Assembly (NCBI RefSeq): GCF_001700505.1
Contig: NZ_MAPV01000062.1
Coordinates: 1-57,984, forward strand
DNA: 57,984 nucleotides
Origin: Streptomyces mutomycini
GTDB lineage: Bacteria; Actinomycetota; Actinomycetes; Streptomycetales; Streptomycetaceae
Reading direction: 5' to 3'
Shown: positions 42,739 through 52,380 of the stretch, one piece after another
Layout of the letters: every line of letters starts with the position of its first letter
How positions within the stretch are numbered: the stretch's first letter is position 1
Translations under genes and position numbers: made by a program
The notes under the pieces: model-generated
Told to the model about the DNA's origin: nothing
Databases searched by the model: none
What the model saw: the letters and a program-made list of their open reading frames with translations, nothing else

Positions 42739-45456
42739 TCAGGGCGTCAAGCTGTGGCCCAGGCGGCCGCCGCTCTCCGTTCCGAGGACAGTACGGCTGA
42801 GGTAGAAGCTCGCTCCGACGCTGATGCCGGCGCTGCCGCTGGGCATGTGCAGCAGGACGCCGTTACCGGTGTCCTCGCCGTCCACGCCGACGGTCAGGTC
42901 CGCACGGCCCCAGCCCGACAGGTCGGTGAGGCTGACGGAGGAACCGAACCGGTCTCCGGACTCGGTGGATCCGGCGAGCTGAGCGGTGTCCTGCGAGTAG
43001 GCCACCGAGCCGCTGCCTGAGAGCCCGGACGCCGTCGACGCGAAGAGCACTGCCGATCCGGCGTCATTGCGTGCGACGCCGTCCCGGGTGAGGTCCTCGC
43101 CCGGCGCTCCGGCCACGACATCCGCGTAACCGTCGAGGTTGTAGTCCCCGATGGAGACCGCGGTGCCCATGCCGTCTCCCGACTCGGCTCCGCCCGGGAC
43201 GCCGGTGGAGTCCTGGTGGAGGCGGGTGACGCCGGAGAATCCGGTGGCGGCACCATAGACGGCCATGATGGAGCCGCCGGGGACGGTGGTGCCGGCCTCC
43301 TTGCTGTCGGGCTGGCCGACGACGATGTCCGCGTAGCCGTCACCGTTGAGGTCGCCGGACGCGATACTGCGGCCACCCTTCACCGAGAGGTTCCCGACCT
43401 TGGTGAGGCCGGTCTTGGCGCCCTTGAACCAGGTGATGCGGGCCGTGCCGCCGGTGTCGCGCCAGTTGAGGGCGATGTCGCCGTAGCCGTCGCGGTTGAA
43501 GTCACCGGCCGCCGCATCGGTGTAGGCGATGGCTCCGGTCGCCGTGCTCAGAGTGCCGGCGGTGGTGGCGCCGCCGGTCAGGCGGACGTTCCAGCTTCCG
43601 CCCTTGCCCACTCCGGCGCTGAAGACGTCCGCTTGACCATCGGCGTTGAAGTCGCCGACGGCCAGGGCCGAACCGAGCTTGGCTCCCGCCCTGGTGACCG
43701 CACCGGTGGTGTAGGACGTGCCCGTGGAGAGGCCGGGGCCGTAAAGCAGGGTCACCGATCCGCGGTCGGCGGCACCGCTGGTGTCGTCCTCGCCGGGGGC
43801 ACCGACCACGAGGTCGGCGTGACCGTCGGCGTTGAGGTCGCCGTACGCGGTGGTCGTACCGAAACCGTCGCCGGACTCCGAGGAGCCGGGGACGCCGGCA
43901 CTGTTCTGGTTGACGCTCTTCTTCGAGGTGCCCACCGGGCCGTCGGAGGCGCCCGGTACGACGGTGACCGAGCCGGCGCCGGAAAGGGCCCGGGGCGTAC
44001 CGGTGACCAGATCGGTCACACCGTTGCGGTCGAGGTCGGTGGTGCTGAGGGCGTGCGAGATGCCGGGGGTCGCGGCCAGCTTCCGGATGAGCGGCAGCTG
44101 GGAGTAGAGGTTCCTGCCCGGGCAGGCGGTGTTGTTGGTGTCGCGGTGTCCGAAGACGGCCGGCAGGGTCACCTGCGTGCCCTTGGCGATCTTGTTCCCG
44201 TCGACGCCCGCGTCCCCGGCCGAGGTCAGCGTGACCTGGGCCGCGGGGCTGACCCCGTACTGGCCGAGCCGCCAGGCCGCGATCCGCGCGATGGCCTCGA
44301 GGGCGAGCCTGGTGGGCTTGGCGCTCTCGAAGTTACCGAGGTAGGAGACACCGATGGTGTTCGTGTTGAAGCCGTAGTCGTGCGCTCCGCGGACCGGGAG
44401 GTCGGTGCCGCCGCTGCGGCCCTCGAAGATGCGCCCACAGCGGTCGACGAGGAAGTTGTAGCCGATGTCGAACCAGCCCTTGGCGAGATGCCCCTGCTGG
44501 ATGGTGCGGATGCGCTCGGCCGAGTCCGTGCAGGACTTGGAGTTGTCCAGGTCCACGCCCGTGTGGTGGACGACGATAGCGTCGACCTTCTCGGCGTACT
44601 CGGGGGTGCCGTTGTACGTGGTCGACGCGCCCCACTGCGCCTGGGAGAGCACCGGCGGCGCGACCACGGTGGACGGCGGGGCCGTGGGAACGGTGGGCGT
44701 GGGCTCGGGACTCGGGGTCGGCGAGGTCGTTTCCGTGGCCGGTGCGGTCGTTTCCGGCACCGGCAGGGTCGGCGACGGGTCGGTGGGCGCTGCGGTGCCG
44801 CTCGGCGAGGAGTCGTCCGAGGACGAAGGCGTCGCCGCGGGGTCGGTCGTTTCGGACCCGGAGCCGCTGGGGGCCGGGGTGACGGTCTCGGCGGCGTACG
44901 CCGCAGGCTCCGTGACCAGGTGGCGGTTGCGCTCGGGGTCGGTGCCGGGGTCGATCAGCTTCACGCTGATGCCCGCGGGCAGGTCCTTGACCGTTCCGTC
45001 CTCGGCCGTCACCCGTACCTCGACGGCGTCGGAGCCGCCCGTCCACAGCACCTCGGTGCCGCCCAGCACGCCCGGGCGCCGCGCCTCCGCGCCGTCGGCC
45101 GCCTGCTCGACGGCCAGCGGGGTCCACTCCGACCACTGCCCGGTCTCGACACTGCGCGCACGGGCCTGTGCCGTGCCGTCCAGCACTGCCTTCGGATCGC
45201 GCCACGTCAGCATCAGACCGCTGAAACGTTCGGTGTTCTGCCGGTCGGTCGCCTTGCGGGTGGCGGACCGGTCAGTGACCTTGAGACTGCGTACCGACGG
45301 TTCCCGTACCTCAGCGCGATTGCCGGGCGCCTCTCCCGGAACGGCCACGGCATAGGTCACCACGCCCGCCCCGCCGACAACCAACGTGGCGACCGTCAGC
45401 CAGGCTCTTCGCTTCAGGCTCAGGGGCGTGTATGCGTGTGTTCTGCGGGTGCTCAA
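42739..45456 (-). CDS. PGRP-type N-acetylmuramoyl-L-alanine amidase with FG-GAP repeats
   Basis: A 905-residue exported protein. The N-terminal hydrophobic segment (about 17-40) acts as signal or anchor. An all-beta region (about 50-185) and a Pro/Thr/Ser linker precede the PGRP/amidase_2 domain (about 270-460). Zinc-site residues are visible as AIVVHHTGVD (near 297) and GHRDTNNTACPG (near 437, His and Cys), with the usual GWFDIGYNFLVDRCG in between. C-terminally there are about seven FG-GAP/VCBS repeats (DLNADGHADLVVGAPGED and alike), forming a beta-propeller that may bind wall or calcium. It cleaves the stem-peptide amide of peptidoglycan. The start is a TTG at 45456 with GAGAGG upstream. 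It follows the sigma/anti-sigma pair by 220 bases on the same strand. Confidence 0.93.
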   Translation of the reverse strand: MSTRRTHAYTPLSLKRRAWLTVATLVVGGAGVVTYAVAVPGEAPGNRAEVREPSVRSLKVTDRSATRKATDRQNTERFSGLMLTWRDPKAVLDGTAQARARSVETGQWSEWTPLAVEQAADGAEARRPGVLGGTEVLWTGGSDAVEVRVTAEDGTVKDLPAGISVKLIDPGTDPERNRHLVTEPAAYAAETVTPAPSGSGSETTDPAATPSSSDDSSPSGTAAPTDPSPTLPVPETTAPATETTSPTPSPEPTPTVPTAPPSTVVAPPVLSQAQWGASTTYNGTPEYAEKVDAIVVHHTGVDLDNSKSCTDSAERIRTIQQGHLAKGWFDIGYNFLVDRCGRIFEGRSGGTDLPVRGAHDYGFNTNTIGVSYLGNFESAKPTRLALEAIARIAAWRLGQYGVSPAAQVTLTSAGDAGVDGNKIAKGTQVTLPAVFGHRDTNNTACPGRNLYSQLPLIRKLAATPGISHALSTTDLDRNGVTDLVTGTPRALSGAGSVTVVPGASDGPVGTSKKSVNQNSAGVPGSSESGDGFGTTTAYGDLNADGHADLVVGAPGEDDTSGAADRGSVTLLYGPGLSTGTSYTTGAVTRAGAKLGSALAVGDFNADGQADVFSAGVGKGGSWNVRLTGGATTAGTLSTATGAIAYTDAAAGDFNRDGYGDIALNWRDTGGTARITWFKGAKTGLTKVGNLSVKGGRSIASGDLNGDGYADIVVGQPDSKEAGTTVPGGSIMAVYGAATGFSGVTRLHQDSTGVPGGAESGDGMGTAVSIGDYNLDGYADVVAGAPGEDLTRDGVARNDAGSAVLFASTASGLSGSGSVAYSQDTAQLAGSTESGDRFGSSVSLTDLSGWGRADLTVGVDGEDTGNGVLLHMPSGSAGISVGASFYLSRTVLGTESGGRLGHSLTP

Positions 45457-45676
45457 GTGGGCTACCTCTCACGAAGTTCGCTACCGGCCCACCGTTCGCG
45501 CAAGGGCCGTCACATACCCAGCGCACGCCCTGCCTCAAACGTCACACCGCCCCTGAATATCTCGTCAGCGGAGTAACGCTGTGCCAGGTGGATCACGCCC
45601 GGCCATCAGAGTTCAGCACGTAGTGCGTGAGCGGCCGCGGCCTGCCCTGCCCCTCCTTGCCGCGCTACCGGGCGGC

Positions 45677-46411
45677 TCAGGACTGCCCGTTCCCACCGTT
45701 GGCGTGCTCCGCGCTACGGCCCTTCGACGGGGAAGCCACCGGGCGCTCCCTCGACCGGTCGGGGGCCGATCTGGTCGTCTTCGCGGGCCTGGGAGGATCC
45801 AGCGTCGCGCAGTAGGCGTCCACAGCACCCTCTCCTCCTGCGGCGTCCGCCAGTTTCCGGAAGGCGGCACCCTGGTGCCGGTGGTCCTCCTTGCTCCACA
45901 CACGGCACAGCGCCACGTGCTGGACGGGCAGAGCATCGTGGGCCGTCCCGGACGCCGAGGATGTGGGAGACGGGAGGCTCCGGCCGGTCGGTTCGGACGT
46001 CCCACCGGTAGCTGTCCCGGCGGGGGCTGTCCCGGCGGGGGCGCGAGGAGCGTCCACGACCGGAGAGGGCTCCGGCCTCCGTTCCGGGGTGTCGGCGTCG
46101 TCGAACGGCCCCGGGAGGATCCCGGTGCCGGCCGCCAGCGCCACACCACCGAGCGTCATGCTCGCGAGAGCGGCACCGAGCGCCACCTTCAGCGGAACTC
46201 GGGCGGAGGACCGGACGCGGACCGGACGCCAGTCGTCGCGCCTGCGGGGACGCTGCGAGCCGACGGCTTCGGGGGCGCTGAACGCCTCCCGGAACGCCGT
46301 GCGCGCCCGCTCGGCTCCCTCGGGCTCGGCACCGCCGCGGACGGCCTCTGCGAGCCTCTCGATCTCAGGCGTGACGAATGCCGCGTCAGTCACTTGCGCC
46401 TTGCGCCTCAT
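45677..46411 (-). CDS. Putative membrane anti-sigma factor
   Basis: A 244-residue single-pass membrane protein: a cytoplasmic N-terminus (1-75) with a short helical region (EIERLAEAVRGG), a membrane helix about 75-96 (LKVALGAALASMTLGGVALAAG), then an extracytoplasmic Pro/Ser/Thr-rich region and a small domain with two Cys (VALCRVW, DAYCATL). No zinc HxxxCxxC motif is present, so it is not a ZAS-type factor. It overlaps the sigma gene by 4 bases (ATGA), the usual arrangement for a cognate anti-sigma factor. Its binding of the sigma factor is inferred from gene order. Confidence 0.78.
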   Translation of the reverse strand: MRRKAQVTDAAFVTPEIERLAEAVRGGAEPEGAERARTAFREAFSAPEAVGSQRPRRRDDWRPVRVRSSARVPLKVALGAALASMTLGGVALAAGTGILPGPFDDADTPERRPEPSPVVDAPRAPAGTAPAGTATGGTSEPTGRSLPSPTSSASGTAHDALPVQHVALCRVWSKEDHRHQGAAFRKLADAAGGEGAVDAYCATLDPPRPAKTTRSAPDRSRERPVASPSKGRSAEHANGGNGQS

Positions 46412-47034
46412 GCCTCATCCTTCAACGTGCCCTGCGCCGCACCTACCGCGTTCTTCCCCCTGCTTGCGGAAGTCAGCTGCTCGGCCAGCCGTTTCAGCCC
46501 TCGATGGGCAGCCGTCCGCACAGCGCCCGGACGCTTGCCCAGCACTCGTGCCGCGGCGGGTCCGTCCAGCCCCACCACCACCCGCAGCAACACAGCCTCC
46601 GCCTGGTCCGGCGGCAGCCCGGATATCTGCGCGACCGCCCACTTCGTCGACACCGATTCCAGCACAGCCTCAACCGTGTCCGCCGAGCCGGGCAGGTCCA
46701 GGACACTCTCCTCGATCAGCGACGTGCGGGGTCTTCGCTTCTGCTTCCGCAGGTGATCCAGCGCCCGGTGCCGTGCGATGGTCGCCGTCCAGCCGCGGAA
46801 TCCCGTGCCGTCGCCCCGGAATCTCCTCAGGTCCCGGGCGATCTCCAGCCAGGTATCCGAGGCGACATCATCCGCGTCGGCCCCCACCAGGCCACGCAGA
46901 TATCCGAGGAGCCCTGGATGGACGAGTCGGTACGCCGTCTCGAAAGCACCCTCGTCCCCCTGCTGAGCAAGCGATACAGCCTTCCCGAGCTCCAAGTCGG
47001 CCTGCACACGCTGCTGATCCCCGCCCCTGACCAC
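46408..47034 (-). CDS. ECF RNA polymerase sigma factor
   Basis: A 208-residue ECF sigma factor. Region 2 covers about 25-95 (FETAYRLVHPGLLGYLRGLVG, DDVASDTWLEIARDL, RGWTATIARHRALDHLRKQKR) and region 4 covers about 130-185 (LPPDQAEAVLLRVVVGLDG then AARVLGKRPGAVRTAAHRGLKRLAEQL). The start chosen is the GTG at 47034 after GAGG; a longer GTG frame to 47088 exists but has atypical composition. It is coupled to the membrane anti-sigma gene, so release probably follows an envelope signal. The amidase gene downstream is a candidate target but no promoter match was tested. Confidence 0.9.
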   Translation of the reverse strand: MVRGGDQQRVQADLELGKAVSLAQQGDEGAFETAYRLVHPGLLGYLRGLVGADADDVASDTWLEIARDLRRFRGDGTGFRGWTATIARHRALDHLRKQKRRPRTSLIEESVLDLPGSADTVEAVLESVSTKWAVAQISGLPPDQAEAVLLRVVVGLDGPAAARVLGKRPGAVRTAAHRGLKRLAEQLTSASRGKNAVGAAQGTLKDEA

Positions 47035-47327
47035 ACATGCCTCTTCGGTCGTCCAACCTTCTTCCCCCCTCCATCTGCGCCACGACACACGGAAATGTCA
47101 CACAGGAATGTCACAGCGAGCGGACCCTCGCTTCGCCGCTCCCCTGCACATGCGAGATCGCCTTCTCATGACGCCTTCACCGGCACACGGCCGTGCAGTT
47201 GGAAGTTGCGCGGACCACGCCGGCCCGACAGCCACCGAGCAAGCGAATCACGCGTGCGCGCAGCGGGCGTCCGCTGAGTCGATCACCTACCGGTACAGTC
47301 CCCGCTGTTCGGATCCGGGGAGGACGC

Positions 47328-47849
47328 ATGGCCGTTGACGTGCCGGTGCAGCTGACGTACGTGGTGACATGGCGGGAGATATCTGACGGATTGAAGATGC
47401 AGGCGCGACACAGTCCGGTCGGGCGGTGGTGTTATCGCATCCTGTTGGGACTCGTCGCCCTGCTCGCTCTGGTGAGCGCGACCAACCTGCTGCTCAGGGG
47501 CTTTGATTTCGTTGGCCTGGCGGCGTGGAAGCTCGTTCTGATCGTCTTCTGCTTCATGGTGGTCGCCCGCTGGCTGATGGCTCTGGCCCTGCTCGCCTAC
47601 GCCCGGCATCTGGGTGAACATCGCGTGACGGTCGATGAGGACGGGATCAGCGTCGTTTCCGACCGGCACACGCTTCAGATCGACTGGAAGTTCTACGGGC
47701 GCAGCGTCGAGGGCCGGCGAGTGTTCGTGCTCCTCACCCCGGACGTGTGGGGCACCGGAGTGCTGCTCCTCCCGAAGCGGGGTCTGGCAGATCCGCAGGA
47801 CTCGGAGCGACTGCGGTCGCTGATCACCAGGCACCTCGCAGACGCGTGA
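47328..47849 (+). CDS. YcxB-like membrane protein
   Basis: A 173-residue protein with two membrane helices (about 35-57 and 64-90) and a C-terminal cytoplasmic YcxB-like domain (HRVTVDEDGISVVSDRHTLQIDWKFYG, with FVLLTPDVWGTGVLLLPKRGL). The ATG at 47328 has GGGGAGG 5 bases upstream. The family is widespread in Gram-positive bacteria with no firm function. It stands alone between the divergent sigma operon and the NACHT gene. Confidence 0.88.
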   Translation: MAVDVPVQLTYVVTWREISDGLKMQARHSPVGRWCYRILLGLVALLALVSATNLLLRGFDFVGLAAWKLVLIVFCFMVVARWLMALALLAYARHLGEHRVTVDEDGISVVSDRHTLQIDWKFYGRSVEGRRVFVLLTPDVWGTGVLLLPKRGLADPQDSERLRSLITRHLADA

Positions 47850-48349
47850 GCGCGGGGCTCGGCTCTCGGCTCCCGAGACCCCGGGCGGGACTCCGGAGCC
47901 CCGGCTTCGCCTTTCCCCTGTCGTCCGTCGAGACGGTCCTGGCCCACTGACAAAGCCACACGGTGCGCAGGACGTCGTCGTCGCTCCCGAATCGGCGACA
48001 GGACAACTGGTCGTCGGGAAGGGCCCGTTGGACGGCTGTCCGCAGACGTCGCGTGATCCCGGTCTCCACCGTCGGCCGGCTCGGCGTAGCAGCGCTCTCG
48101 TCGCCGGTTGCGCGGACAGACCGTTGGTGTCACCCGCGAGATGCTCCCCGCCGGCATGCGGTCCATGGCCCCTCGTGGAGAACCGCCGGCCGGCCATCCC
48201 CTGTCCGGGCGACCGGACGCCGCGGTCGGCGTACCGGGCCGCTGGGCCGATGAGGTGGTTGCCGGGGCGCATGCGCGCAAAGCCGTCCCGCCGCGGAATC
48301 AGGTAAGGGCGGGCGAAGGCGACTGCGTGATGTCCGGAGGAGGATGTGT
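47850..48349. other. 500-base gap with a terminator-like hairpin
   Basis: No gene is supported. Just after the YcxB-like gene a compact hairpin TCTCGG-CTC-CCGAGA (47864-47878) lies inside a longer outer stem CGGGGCTC/GAGCCCCG (47853-47860 and 47896-47903), a likely terminator. The rest is GC-rich with no clear promoter. A weak minus-strand frame (47824-48069) has some gene-like sequence but no start site. Confidence 0.45.
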
Positions 48350-51300
48350 GTGAGCGGGGACACGGGTGCTTCCGGCGATCGGAGCCGGTTGCGTGCAGGA
48401 GGGACGGGGTCATGGCTGAGGCGGTCGTCGCAGCGGCTCCGTCGACGGATCGGCGTGCGCCGCAAGCCTGAGGGTGCGACACGCGACCCCCGCATCTGGC
48501 GGGTCCGCAAGACGGGCTGGTACGTGCCCGCACTCGTTCTCACGCTTCTCGGCGCGGTTGTCCTGGTCCTCCTGGCCCTGCTGGCCGTCGTCACCCTGGC
48601 GAAGTCGCCGCACGACGGCTTCTGGTCGCTGATCCACCAGGCGGAGAAGCGGTGCAGTAACCACTCGCTCTCGTGCGGAATCCTCCAGACGATTCTCATG
48701 CCGCTGCTCACCCTCTCCCTCGCGACCGTCGCCTACCTCTTCTTCCGGTTCAGCCGCGTCCGCAGGACGTATCAGAGGAAGGCCAGGCAGACACCGCACG
48801 CACTGGTGGAGACCGCGGGCAGTATCTTCGGCACGGTAGTGGGCCGTGATCAGCTGTCCACCGTCCTCATGGAGGACCTCCGGGACTGCCGGACCCGGCG
48901 CACCCACGTCGTCGTCGGCGGGGTGGGAACGGGCAAGACGGCTCTGATCGTGCTGCTGACGGCGACCCTCGCCCGGCAGAAGGCGGTCCCCGTACCGCTG
49001 CGCCTGCGCAACGCGGACAAGGATCTGGATTTCCGGCAGCTCGCCTTCGCCCGGTTCTCCCAGGAGGTGCAGGGAAACCTCCGCTCCGACGCCGAAGCGG
49101 AGAAGGTGTGGCGGCGCCTGGGCAAGCAGGGACGGATCGTCGTGCTGGCGGACGGCCTGGAGGAGGCCCTGACGGGCGAAGGCCTGATGGAGGAGCGCGA
49201 CACCATCATCGGGCTTGCCATCCGACGGGCCAACGAACAGGGACTGCCTCTGATCATCACCTCACGCCCGCACGACTCGCTCAGGGGGATGGAGGTCTCC
49301 CTCTCCGATCTGGAGCCGCTGAGTGAGGAGGCCGCGCTCGCGTACATCTCCTCCGGCGAAGACTGGGAGGACCGCCAACGGCTCGACTGGATCGTCGAGA
49401 TGGCCGGTATCACCGAGGCGCCGACGTATCTGCAGATCGCCGCCGAACTCCACAGGGCGGGGCTGCTGGAACGGGCCATGACCGGACACTCCGACGAGGA
49501 GACCGTGGAGACACGGGGCGGGGACCGGGCGGCACTGCGCTTCCACCTGCTCGACACCTATATCGGCGCACTCGTCAGTGGGCGCTTCTATCCCGGGTTG
49601 CCGCTCAGTCAGGAGGAGCGGCGGGCGACCGTCGACCACCTCTCCGCCCTGGCCTGTGTCGGGCTGGCGGCGGACTCCGCCGAAGTGCGGTTCGCCGACC
49701 TCGTCGACGAGCAGGACCCGGCGCGGCCGCGCTATCCGGAGCTCGTACGCGAACTGGCCCGGCGGGTCGAGGGAAGCCGGCTCGACATCCGTCTGGCTGC
49801 CTACTGGGGGTCCCGCCTGGGGCTGGTGGAGATCGGCGGTGACCGCGTCCGCTTCCAGCACAGTGTGGTCCAGGCGCATCTCGGGGCTCGCTTCATGAAC
49901 GCCGTGATCCACCCGGGCATCCCCTCGAAGCCCGCGGAGGGCGTCTATTTCCCGGCCGCTCTGCGACGCCCCGGGAGGGAGCTGCTCATCGCCATGGTGC
50001 TCTACTCCCGAACACCCCGCGGATCATGCCTCCACGCGGACCACGCCGGCGACGAGGGCATCTGGTGCCCTGTCGCCGCCGCGCGCGATCTGCTGCTCAA
50101 CGCCGCCAGCCGGGCGGAGAACACGCGAGGGAGCCGGTCGCGGACACCTGGTGCGCCACGGTACGACGGTCACCTCCTCCTGGGCCGCAGCCTGCACACC
50201 AAGGCCCTGGACCTGTATGCGGCCGCCATGGAGATCGACAGCGTGGAGCAGGAACCGAAGCAGCATCTGATCGCGATGCAGCTGTGCACGTCCTGGCCGG
50301 ACCTGCGCGCACGGGATCCGCTGGCCATGCGCGCGGCGAAGACGCAACTGGTGTCGCGTTTCGGGGACGCGATGCGTGGCGTGGCCCGCAGACAGACCCT
50401 GAGGCCCGCCTACCTCGAACTCTTCGAGATCGCTCGCCTGGAACCCTCCTACCCCGTCCGGCTGGCGATCGCACAGGAGATCGGGGCGGGCGGCGACACC
50501 GCGTTCGAGGAGCTGCATCCCCGCCTGCGTGTGCCTAGGGCCCTGCAGGGTGACCGGCTGATGGAGCGTGAGCCCGACTGGCGGGAACAGCTGTGGAGTG
50601 ATCAGCAGCCTGAGGAGATCGGCGAGCGGGAAGGCACGCAGCACCACCACGCGGAGGGCGGGGTCGGCCGGCTGCAGAGGGAGCACGATGAGCGGGAGCA
50701 GCATCGCCGCGACGAGTGCAACCGGGAGAGACGGGAACGGGAGAGCGCGGAACAGGACTGGCGGGACAACGTTCTCTGCGCCTGGCTGCTTCCCCTCCTC
50801 GTCGGCTCGGTCACCACCCAGCGCCACCAGGACACTCCGTACGCGTTCCTGGAAGGGTGGGTTCGCCGGGTCGGCCCCCAGGAGCAGCCCGACGTACCGC
50901 CTCTGGACCTGGCACTGGAAGTGGCCCTGGCCCAGGGATTCAAATACGCGGCCAACCGCAGACGCCGCCATCCGCACGCCCGCCCGGAGGCCAGGGAGTA
51001 CCTCAGCGAGCAAGCCTGGTACATGCTTCGGCGCACCCGGTTCTGGTTCTCCCGCCTCACGTTGCTGCACGCGCTGACCCTGTGGGCGCTGACCGACGAC
51101 GTCCGCGCGGTCCACCCCCGGCGCGGCCCCGGCTCGGACCCGGCGGAGCAGGTACGTCAGTGGCTGGTCCTTCCCGCCGGTGAGCGGGAGCACCCCTTCG
51201 TGGTGGCGGCTGCGAAGCTGTCGGTGCGGGCCATGGAGACGCAGCGGCCCGAGCGGTTCCTGTGGATCGACGAGTCCGGGGTCGCCGCCCACGTCGGCTC

Positions 51301-51802
51301 GCAGACGGCAGCGCGGGGAGAGTCGCGTAAGCACAATCTGTGGGTTCCGCCCTCGACCGGCTGGAGCGCCCTGCATCCGCATGCTCAACAGCTCCTGGGC
51401 GACGTGCTCCTGCTGCTCAATCTCGCCGAGCGGGGGGACTGGCCCAAGGACCGGATCCGTCGCCTCCAGCACACCGACCGGCCCGATCTGCCTCCCTGCC
51501 TCACCCGGGACCGCAGCCCTCTGGACCCCAGCCGCACCGTGGTGCGGATGGCGGCTTCCCAGGCCGGCTCGAACTGCCGGGACGACTGCGCCTTCGGGCT
51601 GTGCCCCTATCCGCCGAAGGGGGTCGACGGGCACCGGGTGGAGCTGAGCGAGGCCTTCTGCAGAGCGCAGTCCGCACTGCTGTCGCCTTCGCTGTCCAGG
51701 TACTTCCGTAAGGCCGCCTGGCAGAGACGGACCGGGATCACCGGACTGCGCGCCTTCTGGGAGGAGATGGGGCGGCGGGCACAGAGCGACTCACGCCACT
51801 GA
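48350..51802 (+). CDS. Membrane-anchored NACHT-like P-loop NTPase
   Basis: A 1,150-residue STAND-type ATPase. Two membrane helices lie near 57-85 and 110-132, followed by the NTPase module: Walker A GGVGTGKTAL (about 190), Walker B RIVVLADGLEEAL (about 263) and the sensor segment LPLIITSRPHDSL (about 302), all of NACHT type. A winged-helix-like region and a long helical effector or sensor region follow. A Glu/Arg/His-rich charged helix lies near 745-800 and the C-terminus contains Cys-rich SNCRDDCAFGLCPYP near 1065. GTG start at 48350 with GGAGGAGG 6 bases upstream. NACHT/STAND proteins in bacteria sense a ligand and oligomerise; some act in phage defence. What this one senses is unknown. Confidence 0.85.
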   Translation: MSGDTGASGDRSRLRAGGTGSWLRRSSQRLRRRIGVRRKPEGATRDPRIWRVRKTGWYVPALVLTLLGAVVLVLLALLAVVTLAKSPHDGFWSLIHQAEKRCSNHSLSCGILQTILMPLLTLSLATVAYLFFRFSRVRRTYQRKARQTPHALVETAGSIFGTVVGRDQLSTVLMEDLRDCRTRRTHVVVGGVGTGKTALIVLLTATLARQKAVPVPLRLRNADKDLDFRQLAFARFSQEVQGNLRSDAEAEKVWRRLGKQGRIVVLADGLEEALTGEGLMEERDTIIGLAIRRANEQGLPLIITSRPHDSLRGMEVSLSDLEPLSEEAALAYISSGEDWEDRQRLDWIVEMAGITEAPTYLQIAAELHRAGLLERAMTGHSDEETVETRGGDRAALRFHLLDTYIGALVSGRFYPGLPLSQEERRATVDHLSALACVGLAADSAEVRFADLVDEQDPARPRYPELVRELARRVEGSRLDIRLAAYWGSRLGLVEIGGDRVRFQHSVVQAHLGARFMNAVIHPGIPSKPAEGVYFPAALRRPGRELLIAMVLYSRTPRGSCLHADHAGDEGIWCPVAAARDLLLNAASRAENTRGSRSRTPGAPRYDGHLLLGRSLHTKALDLYAAAMEIDSVEQEPKQHLIAMQLCTSWPDLRARDPLAMRAAKTQLVSRFGDAMRGVARRQTLRPAYLELFEIARLEPSYPVRLAIAQEIGAGGDTAFEELHPRLRVPRALQGDRLMEREPDWREQLWSDQQPEEIGEREGTQHHHAEGGVGRLQREHDEREQHRRDECNRERRERESAEQDWRDNVLCAWLLPLLVGSVTTQRHQDTPYAFLEGWVRRVGPQEQPDVPPLDLALEVALAQGFKYAANRRRRHPHARPEAREYLSEQAWYMLRRTRFWFSRLTLLHALTLWALTDDVRAVHPRRGPGSDPAEQVRQWLVLPAGEREHPFVVAAAKLSVRAMETQRPERFLWIDESGVAAHVGSQTAARGESRKHNLWVPPSTGWSALHPHAQQLLGDVLLLLNLAERGDWPKDRIRRLQHTDRPDLPPCLTRDRSPLDPSRTVVRMAASQAGSNCRDDCAFGLCPYPPKGVDGHRVELSEAFCRAQSALLSPSLSRYFRKAAWQRRTGITGLRAFWEEMGRRAQSDSRH

Positions 51803-52011
51803 CACGGCTGCCCCCTGCGCTGTTCTCCGCCTGCCGGGCGCTACACCCGGCTGACGTCCGATCCGGGGGTACACGCCGTCCACGCGTGGCGCGCGGTTTC
51901 GGCAGTTGCGCGGAACTCGGTTGGTGGTCTCATGGATAGAGGAGGGAGTGGGGGGACGGAGTGCCATTCCCACGCGTGCGGCGTCGTCGCACGGTCGAGG
52001 AGGTACCGGAG

Positions 52012-52245
52012 ATGCAGTCGCAGAAGGAACTCTCGAGAACGCAGCAGGAAGCTCTGGAAGACGCGGGAAAGAAACTTGACCAGGCGTTTACAGAGAGCCG
52101 GGCGGACCTGCTGGCTGCCGGTATGAGATTCGACGGAGAAGAGGCGAGCAGCCGTTGCCTCCGGTGCGATTGCCGGGCCTACACATTCGACACCGCACTC
52201 CGGTGCGAATGCGGCCATCGCATGGGCGTGCACGACGTCTGGTGA
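52012..52245 (+). CDS. Small Cys-rich (zinc-ribbon-like) protein
   Basis: A 77-residue protein with an N-terminal charged helix (SQKELSRTQQEALEDAGKKL) and a C-terminal CxxCxC...CxC pattern (RCLRCDCRAYTFDTALRCECGHRMG) that could bind one zinc ion. The ATG at 52012 has GAGG and GGAG just upstream; a GTG frame from 51961 is less likely. It lies 209 bases after the NACHT gene on the same strand. Function unknown. Confidence 0.72.
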   Translation: MQSQKELSRTQQEALEDAGKKLDQAFTESRADLLAAGMRFDGEEASSRCLRCDCRAYTFDTALRCECGHRMGVHDVW

Positions 52246-52380
52246 GGCGGCCCCGCCCGGATGACGGTCCGACGTAACGCGGACACAGGGGCGACGTGCG
52301 GCGCATGACCCAGGAGTCGCGCCCCAGCGTTCATTCGTCCGCACCACCCCGTCCTCGATCTCCCCGAGGAGATGGTGAGC

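Noticed and set aside
47824..48069. Minus-strand frame of 81 codons with some gene-like sequence
   Set aside because: No ribosome-binding site, overlap with a terminator-like hairpin, and no recognisable family.
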